From NCBI RefSeq assembly GCF_023715505.1, contig NZ_JAMBOH010000006.1:124001-188000 (forward strand): a stretch of DNA of 64,000 bases, read 5' to 3'. Below the pieces are notes generated by a model. That model ran no database searches. It saw only the letters and a program-made list of their open reading frames with translations, and was not told the DNA's origin. Positions 8,522 through 17,365 of this stretch are shown here, piece after piece (position 1 is the first letter of the stretch; each line of letters opens with the position of its first letter). This stretch comes from Neobacillus cucumis (lineage in GTDB: Bacteria > Bacillota > Bacilli > Bacillales_B > DSM-18226). A program made the translations under genes and the position numbers.

Positions 8522-8778
8522 TTGTCTAGTTCCTGCGCCTAGCCCCTCGATGGTCACAAGCTTATCCAGTTGCAGCTCCTTGGGACGCAAGTGCAAGTCT
8601 AGCCATCCCCTGAAGAAGGAAAAAAGCGCCTTCTGTGCAGGGTACGTCTTAGCCTAGAGTCCCAGAACAGTCGCCTCCACATTTAGGACATTCCGTCCAA
8701 AAGGTTAAAAAGCAACCTTTCGGCCGGCTAGTCGACGAGTCGCCCTATATCGGGGCTGACCAAGGCGCTTGCGCTTTT
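8522..8778 (+). repeat. dispersed repeat, long copy (CAGCGCC/GGCGCT type)
   Basis: Begins CTAGTTCCTGCGCCTAGCCC and ends CCAAGGCGCTTGCGCTTTTC. A related copy lies at 12641-12757, sharing both ends and an internal AAGGTT..AACCTT hairpin followed by CGCCGG/GGCCGG. The termini can pair, so the RNA would fold strongly. This copy carries about 140 extra internal bases. It has no coding capacity. Dispersed elements with these ends occur in many Bacillaceae intergenic regions (recalled, not checked). Confidence 0.7.
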
Positions 8779-8779
8779 C

Positions 8780-9004
8780 TTATTTTTTCCTTAGACTACC
8801 AAGTTCTTCGACTAATGCCTGCATTTCATTTGGACTAAATGATTTCTTTTTCAAAACCATATCATAAATTTCCTTTAATTCTTCATACATTTCCTCATCG
8901 AAATGAGAGGGTTTGATGGCCCCAAGGTTCAGTACCTTTAATTTTTCTTTTATTTGTTCAATCATGAATTCGACATTTTCGACAGACTTTTCTGATAAAT
9001 TCAT
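8780..9004 (-). CDS. yfkK: DUF1128 family protein (YfkK-like)
   Basis: A 74-residue soluble, acidic, helical protein. The pattern SVENVEFMIEQIKEKL, then FDEEMYEELKEIYDMV and FSPNEMQALVEELG matches B. subtilis YfkK (UPF0435/DUF1128). Function unknown. The ATG at 9004 is chosen for its six-base spacing to AAGGGTG; the ATG just before it is also possible. It lies beside yfkI- and yfkH-like genes as in B. subtilis, on the opposite strand. Confidence 0.85.
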   Translation of the reverse strand: MNLSEKSVENVEFMIEQIKEKLKVLNLGAIKPSHFDEEMYEELKEIYDMVLKKKSFSPNEMQALVEELGSLRKK

Positions 9005-9223
9005 CATGGTCACCCTTTTCTTAATTTTTAATCCCATCTTTTCATGATAAAAAGTTTCTGTCAATACTCATTTCTATTGTAGTTTGTCCAAAGAAAAATC
9101 TTGAATGACAACGACACTGATTGGATTGGAAGGTTTGATATCGTAAAATAAATGGTAAGATATACAATGGTATCATTTTCAATTATAAGAGTGATAATTA
9201 TGATGCTTGAAGGAGAGGTTAAG

Positions 9224-9586
9224 ATGACAAAAAAAAATCAGTTCTGGAAAGGTATGCTGCTAGGGGCAATTGCAGGCGGAGCACTAAGCTTATTAGATAA
9301 AGATACACGTGAGGCTATGAAGGAAAATGTAAAAAGAACTTCTGGTATGGTGGGCTATATTGTTCGACATCCTGATGAACTATCAGAAAAAGTAAAGGGG
9401 ACAGCTGCAAAACTTAAATCCACCTTTGAAACTGTTAGTGAAGATATTTCCTTTATTACAGAAAAAGTTGAGGAGTTAAGAGAACTGACACCACAGGTGA
9501 CGGAAATACTTAAGGAAACCAAGGAAACCTTTATTGAACAAGATGAAGATGAAAATTTAAATATTGTATTAGGAAAGGAAAAATAA
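9224..9586 (+). CDS. yfkI: YtxH domain protein (YfkI-like)
   Basis: A 120-residue protein with one N-terminal membrane or glycine-rich hydrophobic segment (GMLLGAIAGGALSLLD, residues 10-25), then a long charged helical, coiled-coil-like region. This is the YtxH arrangement of small general-stress proteins. The ATG at 9224 follows AAGGAGAGG. It is 25 bases upstream of the YihY-family gene with its own binding site and no terminator, so the two are probably cotranscribed. In B. subtilis the equivalent genes belong to the SigB stress regulon; I see no convincing SigB promoter here. The assignment to YfkI rests on synteny and length. Confidence 0.7.
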   Translation: MTKKNQFWKGMLLGAIAGGALSLLDKDTREAMKENVKRTSGMVGYIVRHPDELSEKVKGTAAKLKSTFETVSEDISFITEKVEELRELTPQVTEILKETKETFIEQDEDENLNIVLGKEK

Positions 9587-9611
9587 ATCACAAATAAGAA
9601 GGAGGATCTGT

Positions 9612-10448
9612 ATGGAAAGGAAAGTAAATGTACGCTCATCATTGCTAAGATTACTTTGGCATCGGATAGAAGAAGATGATCTTCCCGGCTTGAGTGCGCA
9701 ATTGGCCTATTTTTTTCTTCTTTCCTTATTTCCACTCTTAATTGTATTATTTACGCTCCTACCTTATTTCCCGATTCCACATGAGGATATGCTCGGCATG
9801 ATTCGCGATTTTGCCCCTGCTGAAGCTATGAAGCTTATTGAAAAAAATGTTAAGGAAATTATGAGCCAACGTAATGGCGGCTTACTATCATTCGGAATCA
9901 TTGGGACGATTTGGTCGGCATCTAACGGAATTAACGCTATCGTAAGGGCATTTAATAAGGCATATAACGTGAAGGAGAGCCGCTCCTTCATTGTTGCAAG
10001 AGGAATGGCGGTTCTATTAACATTTGGTATGATTTTCGTCTTTTTGCTCGCCATTATCGTCCCTGTTTTTGGAAAGGAAATAGGTCTTTTTTTATTCTCG
10101 CACTTAGGCTATACTGAACAATTTATTAAGGTATGGAATACGTTAAGCTGGCTGGGAAGTGCCATCATTTTATTTCTTATTTTTACAGGGCTTTATTGGA
10201 TTGCACCCAATGTAAAGCTTAAATGCAGAAGTGCTTTTCCAGGGGCTATTTTTGCCACGATAGGCTGGATTCTATCATCAATGGGTTTATCCTTCTACGT
10301 TGGCAATATTAGTAATTATTCCCTTACATATGGAGGAATTGGGGCAATCATTGTGTTAATGATCTGGTTATACCTATCCGCCTTTATTATTATTCTTGGA
10401 GGCGAAGTAAATGCCTTCTACAGTGACAAAAAACGGACAAACTGCTAA
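9612..10448 (+). CDS. yfkH: YihY/BrkB family membrane protein (YfkH-like)
   Basis: A 278-residue inner membrane protein with about six hydrophobic segments. Family features include LSAQLAYFFLLSLFPLLIVL near residue 25, ASNGINAIVRAFNKAYN near 105 and GGIGAIIVLMIWLYLSAF near 245. It was once called ribonuclease BN by mistake; the function of the family is unsettled. The start ATG follows GGAGGA. It is probably cotranscribed with the YtxH gene upstream. Confidence 0.88.
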   Translation: MERKVNVRSSLLRLLWHRIEEDDLPGLSAQLAYFFLLSLFPLLIVLFTLLPYFPIPHEDMLGMIRDFAPAEAMKLIEKNVKEIMSQRNGGLLSFGIIGTIWSASNGINAIVRAFNKAYNVKESRSFIVARGMAVLLTFGMIFVFLLAIIVPVFGKEIGLFLFSHLGYTEQFIKVWNTLSWLGSAIILFLIFTGLYWIAPNVKLKCRSAFPGAIFATIGWILSSMGLSFYVGNISNYSLTYGGIGAIIVLMIWLYLSAFIIILGGEVNAFYSDKKRTNC

Positions 10449-10529
10449 CACTTACCTTAATCAAAATAACTTATCCGTCCAAACTATGATTAGGGCTTAG
10501 TCCCTGAACATTAAGGGAGGCTTAAAAAA

Positions 10530-10634
10530 ATGACAAAACATACAAAAAAAGATGGCAGCACAAAGCAAAAGGGTAAAGGCAGTAAGGGGAATAAAACTTC
10601 AGGTTCTGCGAACGGTTCTAATGGCTATCACTAG
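10530..10634 (+). CDS. 34-residue basic Lys/Gly/Ser-rich protein
   Basis: A short frame with an excellent AAGGGAGG site eight bases before the ATG, encoding a hydrophilic, Lys-rich first half (MTKHTKKDGSTKQKGKG) and a Gly/Ser/Asn-rich tail ending GSNGYH. A terminator follows. The low-complexity basic composition resembles small spore-former proteins of unknown role. I do not recognise a family. The binding site and terminator are the main support. Confidence 0.5.
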   Translation: MTKHTKKDGSTKQKGKGSKGNKTSGSANGSNGYH

Positions 10635-10647
10635 GCCGTAATATAAA

Positions 10648-10685
10648 AAAGGCCAGGTGGATGAAGGTTCCACCAGGCCTTTCTT
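10648..10685. terminator. bidirectional terminator before pfeT
   Basis: Stem AAAGGCC-A-GGTGGA / TCCACC-A-GGCCTTT with one A-A mismatch, flanked by A run and T run. It separates the small + strand gene from the convergent ATPase. Confidence 0.88.
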
Positions 10686-10691
10686 TCTTTG

Positions 10692-12608
10692 TTATGCCTT
10701 TAACAGCCGGAGGCTATTTAAAATAACAAGGATGGTACTACCTTCATGGCCAATAACTCCGAATGGCAAATCTAGCAGTTGAAAGAAATTGGAGCATATT
10801 AGCAGCATAATGACAGCAATGGAGAAAACTACATTTTGTTTAATGATTTTGTTCATTCTCTGTGAGAGCCGGACCGCTTCGGCAATTTTAGGAAGATCGT
10901 TTTTCATTAAGACAATATCAGCAGTTTCCAGGGCCACATCTGTGCCTCCACCCATCGCGATTCCTACATTAGCAATGGCTAATGCTGGGGCATCATTAAT
11001 ACCATCGCCAACCATTGCCACTGTTTTATATTTCTCCTTGAGTTGTTTTAACTGCTCCACCTTTTCTTCTGGGAGACATTCTGCGTAAAATTCATCCACA
11101 TGGCTCTCGGCCGCAATGGCTCGGGCTGTTTTTTCACTATCACCTGTCAGCATAATTGTCCTTATGTTTTGCTTCTTTAAATCCTCAATTGCATGCTTTG
11201 TTTCTTCACGAACCACATCTTTCATCGCAATCATTGCACTAAGCATGCCATCTATCTCAATAAAGACTAAAGTATTACCTAAACCAGCTAATTCTAAGGC
11301 CTTTCCTTCAGCAAATTCATCAACCTGATCATTTCCAACAAATGCAGCTTTACCGATTTTCCATTGTTCCCCGTTTATTGCTGCTTTAACTCCCCAGCCA
11401 GGAATATCCTCTAAGCTTTCAGGCTGTAATAAATCCTTCTGCAGTGTTTGTTTTGCATGTTTAACAATGGCTTGTGCTAGTGGATGGTTGGATAGGTTCT
11501 CGATCGAAGCCGCTTTTAAAATAAGTTCTTCTTTATCGATGCCATCTTTCACTAATATTTCTGTAACTTCGGGTTTTCCTTTTGTCAGGGTACCTGTTTT
11601 ATCAAAGGCAATTGCTTCTAAATGACCTAAGTTTTCTAAATGGACGCCGCCTTTTACTAAAATGCCGTGTTTCGCCCCATTTGAAATGGCTGAAAGGGTA
11701 GCAGGCATAATTGAGGCAACTAATGCACAAGGTGATGCAACTACAAGTAAAATCATGGCCCGATAGAAAGATTCATGCCAGCTCCAGCCAAGTAGGAAGT
11801 AAGGTAAAAAGAACATGCTTATAACGACAAGCAGGACCACTTTAACATAAGTTCCTTCAAAACGCTCAATAAATAGCTGTGAAGGAGATTTTTCACTTTG
11901 AGCCGATTGAACGAGCTGAATTATTTTTTGAAAAAGTGTATCTGTACTTTCCTTTGTTATTTGAACTGTGATCGAACCCGTCAAATTGACGGTGCCGGCA
12001 AAAACTTCTGCTTGCTCACTTTTTGAAACAGGCATTGATTCCCCGGTAATTGCCGCTTCGTCGATATTGGTTAGCCCTTTGATAATAACCCCATCAGATG
12101 GTACTCTCTCCCCCGGTTTAATCAGGATTTGGTCCCCTACCACTAGTTCAGAAACTGCCACCCGCTTTTCATAACCATTAGTAATTCTTAAAGCCTCCTG
12201 TGGCTGCAGCTCCATTAAAGAGGAGATCTCCTTGTGGCTTTTATTCATGGTGTAAGTTTCCAACGCACCGCTGACGGCAAAGATAAAGATTAATACAGCC
12301 CCTTCTGTCCAATAACCAATGACGGCCGATCCGACTGCAGCAAAAATCATCAGCATTTCGACGTTTAATTCTTTATTTTCATAGGTGGCCTCGATTCCTT
12401 CTTTTGCTTTGGCAAAGCCCCCAATCACAAAGGCTAATAAATAAGAAATAATGGACTCGACCTCAATACCACTTTTATCAAACAGCCAGCCTGCTGCGAT
12501 TAAGACCCCGCTTAACGCCGCCGCTATCAATTCGAAATGTGGTTTTATTTTTTCGAACAAACTGTCTTCCTGAACCCCATTTGATAGAACTTTTGCTTCA
12601 GAACTCAT
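10692..12608 (-). CDS. pfeT: P1B-4-type metal-exporting ATPase (PfeT/ZosA-like)
   Basis: A 638-residue P-type ATPase with TGES (actuator), DKTGTLT (phosphorylated Asp near residue 332), NHPLA of the HP locus and GDGINDAPA. The membrane metal motif is SPC (VVASPCAL) and the last membrane segment carries HEGST..N, the P1B-4 signature, not the CPC of cadmium/zinc pumps. No N-terminal CxxC metal domain is present. The B. subtilis homologue, first called ZosA, is known as the PerR-regulated ferrous iron exporter PfeT. The ATG at 12608 follows GGGGGGAGA; a longer reading frame runs into a repeat and is artefactual. Confidence 0.85.
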   Translation of the reverse strand: MSSEAKVLSNGVQEDSLFEKIKPHFELIAAALSGVLIAAGWLFDKSGIEVESIISYLLAFVIGGFAKAKEGIEATYENKELNVEMLMIFAAVGSAVIGYWTEGAVLIFIFAVSGALETYTMNKSHKEISSLMELQPQEALRITNGYEKRVAVSELVVGDQILIKPGERVPSDGVIIKGLTNIDEAAITGESMPVSKSEQAEVFAGTVNLTGSITVQITKESTDTLFQKIIQLVQSAQSEKSPSQLFIERFEGTYVKVVLLVVISMFFLPYFLLGWSWHESFYRAMILLVVASPCALVASIMPATLSAISNGAKHGILVKGGVHLENLGHLEAIAFDKTGTLTKGKPEVTEILVKDGIDKEELILKAASIENLSNHPLAQAIVKHAKQTLQKDLLQPESLEDIPGWGVKAAINGEQWKIGKAAFVGNDQVDEFAEGKALELAGLGNTLVFIEIDGMLSAMIAMKDVVREETKHAIEDLKKQNIRTIMLTGDSEKTARAIAAESHVDEFYAECLPEEKVEQLKQLKEKYKTVAMVGDGINDAPALAIANVGIAMGGGTDVALETADIVLMKNDLPKIAEAVRLSQRMNKIIKQNVVFSIAVIMLLICSNFFQLLDLPFGVIGHEGSTILVILNSLRLLKA

Positions 12609-12640
12609 TGATTCTCCCCCCTCATTATTTTTGATTCGGC

Positions 12641-12757
12641 CAGCTTCAGCGCCTAGGGGCTCGGGGTCATAAGCCAATCCGTCAAGAAGGTTAAAGAACA
12701 ACCTTCTCGCCGGCTCGTCTTATGCCTGTCGCCCCTGGTCAAGGCGCTTACGCTTTT
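12641..12757 (+). repeat. dispersed repeat, short copy (CAGCGCC/GGCGCT type)
   Basis: Begins CAGCTTCAGCGCCTAGGGGC and ends CAAGGCGCTTACGCTTTT. It contains the GAAGGTT..AACCTTC hairpin and the CGCCGGCTCGTC segment also found in the longer copy at 8522-8778. It sits in the 5' leader of pfeT (antisense orientation to that transcript) and creates a spurious 31-codon extension of its reading frame. Confidence 0.75.
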
Positions 12758-12800
12758 GAGTCTGACTGAGAAAAATAATCATATTCAATACCCTTAAAAA

Positions 12801-12831
12801 ACACGAAAGCTGTCATCAAGTGATGACAGCG
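12801..12831 (-). terminator. terminator of yfkF
   Basis: Perfect palindrome GCTGTCATCA-AG-TGATGACAGC at 12810-12831. Read on the minus strand it is followed by TTTCGTGTTTTTT, a good intrinsic terminator for the upstream minus-strand MFS gene. Confidence 0.88.
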
Positions 12832-12926
12832 CGAATCTCAACTGATATTCTTTTTATTTATTCTACCATATATCGTATGTTTTAAGATATGTATTTGCCT
12901 ACAAAAATTTTTAGGATTTGTTTTTA

Positions 12927-14096
12927 CTATTCCAGCCTTTTCTGTATCCTTTTTGCAAAGGTAAATAAAATGAAGGAGACAGCCAGGAGTATGGTACTTA
13001 TAATATAAAAGAAACTTACATTTTGAAAAAACTTAATAAATAATCCGCCGATTATTGGTCCACTAATAAGGCTGCCAATGCTATAGGAAATACCGCATAA
13101 TAAATTACCGGTCGGTAACAGATACCTTGGCACCAAATCAGTCATAAAGCTAATCCCCAGTGAGAAGGTTGATCCGACAAGCATACCTGAAAAAAGAAAC
13201 GCGATGAAAAGTCCAATAAATGAGTGTTCCACAAAACTGGCCATTGTAAAACTTAAAAACCCGAGCATCAGAACGGTCATTAAGACATTTCTTCTCCCGT
13301 ATTGATCACTTAACATTCCTAAAGGGAGCTGTGTAATAATGCTTCCAACGGCAAATACAGATAGGACAACAGAGACACTCGATACATTAATGTTGGTCCG
13401 AAGAGCGTAAACCGGAAAACTTCCATTTAGGCAAGACTCTAAGAACCCATATGTAAAGGGAAGTAAGAATGCAACCCATCCAAATTTAAAAGCCTGTTTA
13501 AATTGTTTAATCGTCGCTAAAAAAGAATTGATGTTGGCATTTTGTTCGGGAAATTCATTATTCAAAGTAAACACAAAACCCCATCCAATTAAACATAAAA
13601 TAGAAGAAACGATAAAAGGTAAGGATTGATTAATAGTAACCAGCGGGGTCATTAGCGGGCCTGCAGCAAAACCTATTCCAAAAAATAACCCATATAAGGA
13701 AATATTGCGGCCACGCTTCTCAGCTGGAGATGATGAAGTTATCCACGTTTGTGTTGCAAAGTGGAGGGAGTGATCACCAATCCCGATCAGCAGCCGTAAC
13801 AAAAACCAAAACCAATATGTCTTCCAAAGTGGAAATAAGGCAAGTGATATAACAACTAGGCCTCCGCCCCAAATAATTACAGGTTTGTACCCATACTTTC
13901 TTAACGGCATTTCCATAAACGGGGATACCAAAAGTATTCCAATATATAAGGCGGTTGCATTAAAACCATTTAAGGAAGATGATACCCCGCTTTTTTCAAA
14001 AATAACAGCAATGAGAGGGAGGAGCATGCCTTGAGAGAATCCAGAAATTGCCACAATACTGACAAGGATCCAGAAACGTACATTTATTTTTTTCAT
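12927..14096 (-). CDS. yfkF: MFS efflux transporter (YfkF-like)
   Basis: A 389-residue, 12-segment MFS carrier. The residues after segment 2 (PLRKYGYKPV) and LPLGMLSDQYGRRNVLM in the second half are family motifs. Its position, size and orientation next to the yfkE-like exchanger match B. subtilis YfkF, a putative efflux carrier; that name rests on synteny. It ends with a strong terminator. Substrate unknown. Confidence 0.78.
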   Translation of the reverse strand: MKKINVRFWILVSIVAISGFSQGMLLPLIAVIFEKSGVSSSLNGFNATALYIGILLVSPFMEMPLRKYGYKPVIIWGGGLVVISLALFPLWKTYWFWFLLRLLIGIGDHSLHFATQTWITSSSPAEKRGRNISLYGLFFGIGFAAGPLMTPLVTINQSLPFIVSSILCLIGWGFVFTLNNEFPEQNANINSFLATIKQFKQAFKFGWVAFLLPFTYGFLESCLNGSFPVYALRTNINVSSVSVVLSVFAVGSIITQLPLGMLSDQYGRRNVLMTVLMLGFLSFTMASFVEHSFIGLFIAFLFSGMLVGSTFSLGISFMTDLVPRYLLPTGNLLCGISYSIGSLISGPIIGGLFIKFFQNVSFFYIISTILLAVSFILFTFAKRIQKRLE

Positions 14097-14269
14097 AAAC
14101 CATCCTCACATTAATTTAAAGTAAGTTTAATAGTACCTCCATGATGGTATCTAGAAAGTGAGCCATTTGCAAGGGAATTGCGACCTAGACATTTTATTCA
14201 TTTTTAGGTAAATTAAGGTACAAGTGAAAATTATAAAAGAAAAAGGACGAGCAAACTGGAGGGAACACG

Positions 14270-15328
14270 TTGACGAATAAAGTTTTTATGCTAATGACAT
14301 TCATTGGGGTACCGGTGTCTGTAATTGGTACAATGATGCATTGGTCGAACATAATCTTATTTATCCTGTATTGTTTAACAATCATTTCCTTATCAAGCTT
14401 TATGGGCAGGGCAACGGAGAGCCTTGCCATTGTGGCCGGTCCTCGGATTGGCGGACTATTAAATGCAACCTTCGGAAATGCAGTTGAGCTGATTATTTCC
14501 ATCTTTGCCTTAAAGGCTGGACTGGTGGAAGTGGTTCTGGCCTCGTTAACCGGGTCGGTTTTAGGGAACTTACTCCTTGTTGCGGGACTTTCATTCTTCG
14601 TTGGCGGATTAAAATTTAAGCGCCAGGAATTCAATGTATATGATGCCAGACATAACTCCGGATTGCTAATGTTCGCGGTCATGATTGCATTTGTAATTCC
14701 GGAAGTGTTTTCTATCAACATGAAGGAGTCCAGTACGTTAACATTAAGCATAGGGACATCTGTGATTTTAATTCTCCTTTATTTATCTGCCCTATTCTTT
14801 AAGCTGGTTACCCATCGCGGAGTATATCAATCAGCAGCCCCTAAAGATGCCCACGAGGAAGAGATTCCAGAATGGGGCAAAGGGAAAGCAATCGCCGTTC
14901 TCCTTATCGCGACAATTGCTGTCGCTTATATATCTGAGCATCTTGTTCATACCTTTGAATATGTTGGGGAGAGATTTGGCTGGTCAGATTTATTTATTGG
15001 GGTAATCATTGTCGCTATAGTCGGTAACGCCGCAGAACACGCTTCAGCCGTGTTAATGGCCTATAAAAATAAAATGGATATCTCTGTTGAAATCGCGATT
15101 GGCTCTACGCTGCAAGTTGCGATGTTTGTTTTGCCGGTGTTAGTACTAATTTCACTCTTGTTTGAAACTTCGATGCCGCTTATTTTTAGCTGGCAGGAAT
15201 TAATCGCCATGGTTTCATCTGTCTTATTGATGGTAGTTATTTCAAACGATGGAGAATCCAACTGGTTTGAAGGATTAACGTTACTAGCTGCCTATGTCAT
15301 TATGGGGATTGGATTTTTTTTGCTATAA
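14270..15328 (+). CDS. yfkE: calcium/proton exchanger (YfkE/ChaA family)
   Basis: A 352-residue CAX antiporter with about 11 membrane segments. The two alpha repeats are clear: GLLNATFGNAVELIISIFAL near residue 65 and GNAAEHASAVLMAYKNKMD near 250, each carrying the conserved acidic residue that binds Ca2+. An acidic segment between the halves (DAHEEEIPEWGKG) is also typical. B. subtilis YfkE exports Ca2+ against protons. A TTG start at 14270 follows CTGGAGGG. It is divergent from the yfkF-like gene and ends at a terminator. Confidence 0.9.
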   Translation: MTNKVFMLMTFIGVPVSVIGTMMHWSNIILFILYCLTIISLSSFMGRATESLAIVAGPRIGGLLNATFGNAVELIISIFALKAGLVEVVLASLTGSVLGNLLLVAGLSFFVGGLKFKRQEFNVYDARHNSGLLMFAVMIAFVIPEVFSINMKESSTLTLSIGTSVILILLYLSALFFKLVTHRGVYQSAAPKDAHEEEIPEWGKGKAIAVLLIATIAVAYISEHLVHTFEYVGERFGWSDLFIGVIIVAIVGNAAEHASAVLMAYKNKMDISVEIAIGSTLQVAMFVLPVLVLISLLFETSMPLIFSWQELIAMVSSVLLMVVISNDGESNWFEGLTLLAAYVIMGIGFFLL

Positions 15329-15337
15329 AAATAGAAA

Positions 15338-15374
15338 AGACTCTATGCCAAATGGTATAGAGTCTCCTTTTTCA
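15338..15374 (+). terminator. terminator after yfkE
   Basis: Twelve-base stem AGACTCTATGCC / GGTATAGAGTCT (one G-T pair), four-base loop AAAT, then TCCTTTTTC. Confidence 0.9.
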
Positions 15375-15703
15375 TCAACTTTTTCAATGTACGGTAAATC
15401 TTCATTCATATGCTATAATGATACAGCACTATTTTTTTAGGGTTCTAAATCAATCGTTTTCATTTCGTGGGGCCATCAATCACCAACCTTCATGTTTAGT
15501 GGAAATCATTAGAAAAACACGAGTGTTGAATTTCATATAAGACGGGTATCCCAACCTCCTTAGTCAAAGTAAATTGTAAGCCGATTGATTACTGCCCTCC
15601 TTTTTAAAAGGTTAAGTTTATTATAAATCCTAGTTAAAGTTTTGTAAATAATCAGATTATTACAATTGTGTTACTTCTGAACCAGAACATAAGGAGCTGA
15701 GAA
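15375..15703 (+). other. intergenic region with an extended -10 element
   Basis: TGCTATAATG (TATAAT at 15414-15419 with TG extension) is the only promoter-like feature, about 285 bases before the next gene. No -35 match is seen. A distant pair AATCAATCG and CGATTGATT could fold the leader, but the 130-base separation makes this weak. No small gene is supported. Confidence 0.35.
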
Positions 15704-16324
15704 ATGAAATTTACTATAAGGTTGCTATTTTTTATGATTGGGTTAACAATCATGACCTTTGGGGTATGTATGACAATCAAGGTTGCTGATATTGGAGTGG
15801 GGTCATGGGATGCTTTAAATGTCGCCCTGACAGAAAGAGTGGGGCTATCAGTAGGAAAGTGGGTTATGATAGATGGCGCCATTTTAGTCCTTGTTAATGC
15901 CTTTTTAGTCAAAAGAAGGCCGGACATTCTATCGCTTCTGACGATTATTGTCATTGGTTTGTTAGTGGATTTTTGGCTTGATACTGTTTTTAATTTATTT
16001 GATGTAGAGCAGTTACTTGCTAAACTGGCAATGTTATTGGTGGGGATCTTAATTATCGGATTTGGGGCCTCCATTTATTTGCAGGCTAAGTTTCCGCAAA
16101 GCCCGATTGATAATTTTATGTTAGCGATTAAAGAACGGTTCCGTGTGAATTTAATGCTGGCAAAAACAATAGGCGAGATTACCGCTTTAATCCCGGCCTT
16201 TTTCCTAAATGGACCTATTTCATACGGAACGATTATCATCACGTTTACAGTAGGACCGGCAATCCAATTGTTTTTTCCCTTTTTTGAAAAATTTATGCAG
16301 CGTTTGCAAACGAAATATTCATAG
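15704..16324 (+). CDS. YczE/YyaS/YitT family membrane protein
   Basis: A 206-residue protein with five hydrophobic segments. The pattern IGVGSWDALNVALTERVGLSVGKW near residue 32 is characteristic of the YczE/YitT membrane family, which includes B. subtilis YczE (needed for lipopeptide production) and others of unknown role. Start ATG follows AAGGAGCTGAG. It lies between the yfkE- and yfkD-like genes, where B. subtilis has no such gene, so it is an insertion relative to that order. Function unknown. Confidence 0.8.
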   Translation: MKFTIRLLFFMIGLTIMTFGVCMTIKVADIGVGSWDALNVALTERVGLSVGKWVMIDGAILVLVNAFLVKRRPDILSLLTIIVIGLLVDFWLDTVFNLFDVEQLLAKLAMLLVGILIIGFGASIYLQAKFPQSPIDNFMLAIKERFRVNLMLAKTIGEITALIPAFFLNGPISYGTIIITFTVGPAIQLFFPFFEKFMQRLQTKYS

Positions 16325-16425
16325 GTTAGGTAAAAAAGTCTTAGAGGGAAATGGATAATATGAGGGAACTCCGAAAAAACTATTAGCAGACTGATTAATG
16401 TTCTTAGTGAAAGGAGTTCCAACCC

Positions 16426-17235
16426 GTGAAGAAAAATGTTTCTTTACTTATGACATTTCTATTAATGTTATCCTTTATCCCGTCAGCTTTTGCTCAAAAA
16501 GCCCCGGTAAAACAAAACACAGTAAAATATCAAGTTCCACCGTCTGTACGTAATATTTCAAAAGAAAATACGTATCCAAATTCAACCCAGGATTTACCGT
16601 TATTGCAGCCAAGTGATTTGACCAAAAAGCTCATTAATTCATCAAGAGTTAAAATTCAAAATCCGGATCTCATTCGGATGCTTAATGAGTCAAGCATTAA
16701 CAGCACTCCGTTTGCTCTCGGATATCGAGCCGTTATTTATCTTGGCCAGTGGCCATTAAACTACGAATCATCTGAAACCTCCCCTAACTGGGAGTATCAA
16801 AAAATTAACACCAATTACTTCGATAATCGCGGCGGCAAGACGCCGTACCAAATCAAATACGTGCAGGAATCCCAAAAGGTAATTCGAGGCGGTCTGACGT
16901 CCAAAATCCCAAATGCCGAAGAAGTGAAAAAGATGATGCTGTTAAAGGCTATGGAAAAGACTAATCTTCCTCTTGCTTTTGAAACGATAATTGGAACAGG
17001 TACAAAGAACGACCATATTTACAACATTCCTCCAAATCGCTTAGGGTACTTATATGCCTATGCCCCAGGGGTGAATGAAAAAGGAAAGGTAACCTACGGG
17101 GAAGTCTATTTGATGCTAAAAGGAAGTAAGAAGTTTATTGTCATCAAGAACGTTACTTCTCAGGGCATTGGTGCGTGGATCCCTGTTCAGGATTATGTAT
17201 CCTTTGGCTTTGCCGCTTCGGAACGGCCAAGATAA
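16426..17235 (+). CDS. yfkD: YfkD-like secreted protein
   Basis: A 269-residue protein with a cleavable signal peptide (KKNVSLLMTFLLMLSFIPSAFA, cleavage after AFA, residue 23). The exported part has YRAVIYLGQWPLNY and IGTGTKNDHIYNIPPNRLGY, matching the YfkD family by recall and by its position near yfkE and yfkF equivalents. Role unknown; B. subtilis yfkD is reported as a SigB-dependent stress gene. The GTG start follows GAAAGGAG. Confidence 0.8.
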   Translation: MKKNVSLLMTFLLMLSFIPSAFAQKAPVKQNTVKYQVPPSVRNISKENTYPNSTQDLPLLQPSDLTKKLINSSRVKIQNPDLIRMLNESSINSTPFALGYRAVIYLGQWPLNYESSETSPNWEYQKINTNYFDNRGGKTPYQIKYVQESQKVIRGGLTSKIPNAEEVKKMMLLKAMEKTNLPLAFETIIGTGTKNDHIYNIPPNRLGYLYAYAPGVNEKGKVTYGEVYLMLKGSKKFIVIKNVTSQGIGAWIPVQDYVSFGFAASERPR

Positions 17236-17246
17236 CAAAATTTTTA

Positions 17247-17278
17247 AAGGACTCCTCAAAACTGAGGGGTTCTTTTTT
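17247..17278 (+). terminator. terminator after yfkD
   Basis: Stem AGGACTCCTCA / TGAGGGGTTCT with one G-T pair and a short A-rich loop, followed by six T. Confidence 0.88.
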
Positions 17279-17365
17279 CAATAATAATGGGCAAAATAGA
17301 ATTAACCCATTGCCAAAGTTCCTATATTTCGATAGGATGGAACGGTAATGAAAGGAGTGAGTCAT

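Noticed and set aside
9065..9223. SigB promoter for the yfkI/yfkH-like genes
   Set aside because: GTTTGA and GGTAAG-like hexamers exist but with poor -10 match and unsuitable spacing.
12773..12790. PerR box upstream of pfeT
   Set aside because: Only about 9 of 14 consensus positions match, and a repeat separates it from the gene; too weak to list as a feature.
14194..14751. 185-codon minus-strand frame
   Set aside because: Antisense to the well-supported yfkE gene; composition of a shadow frame, no binding site.
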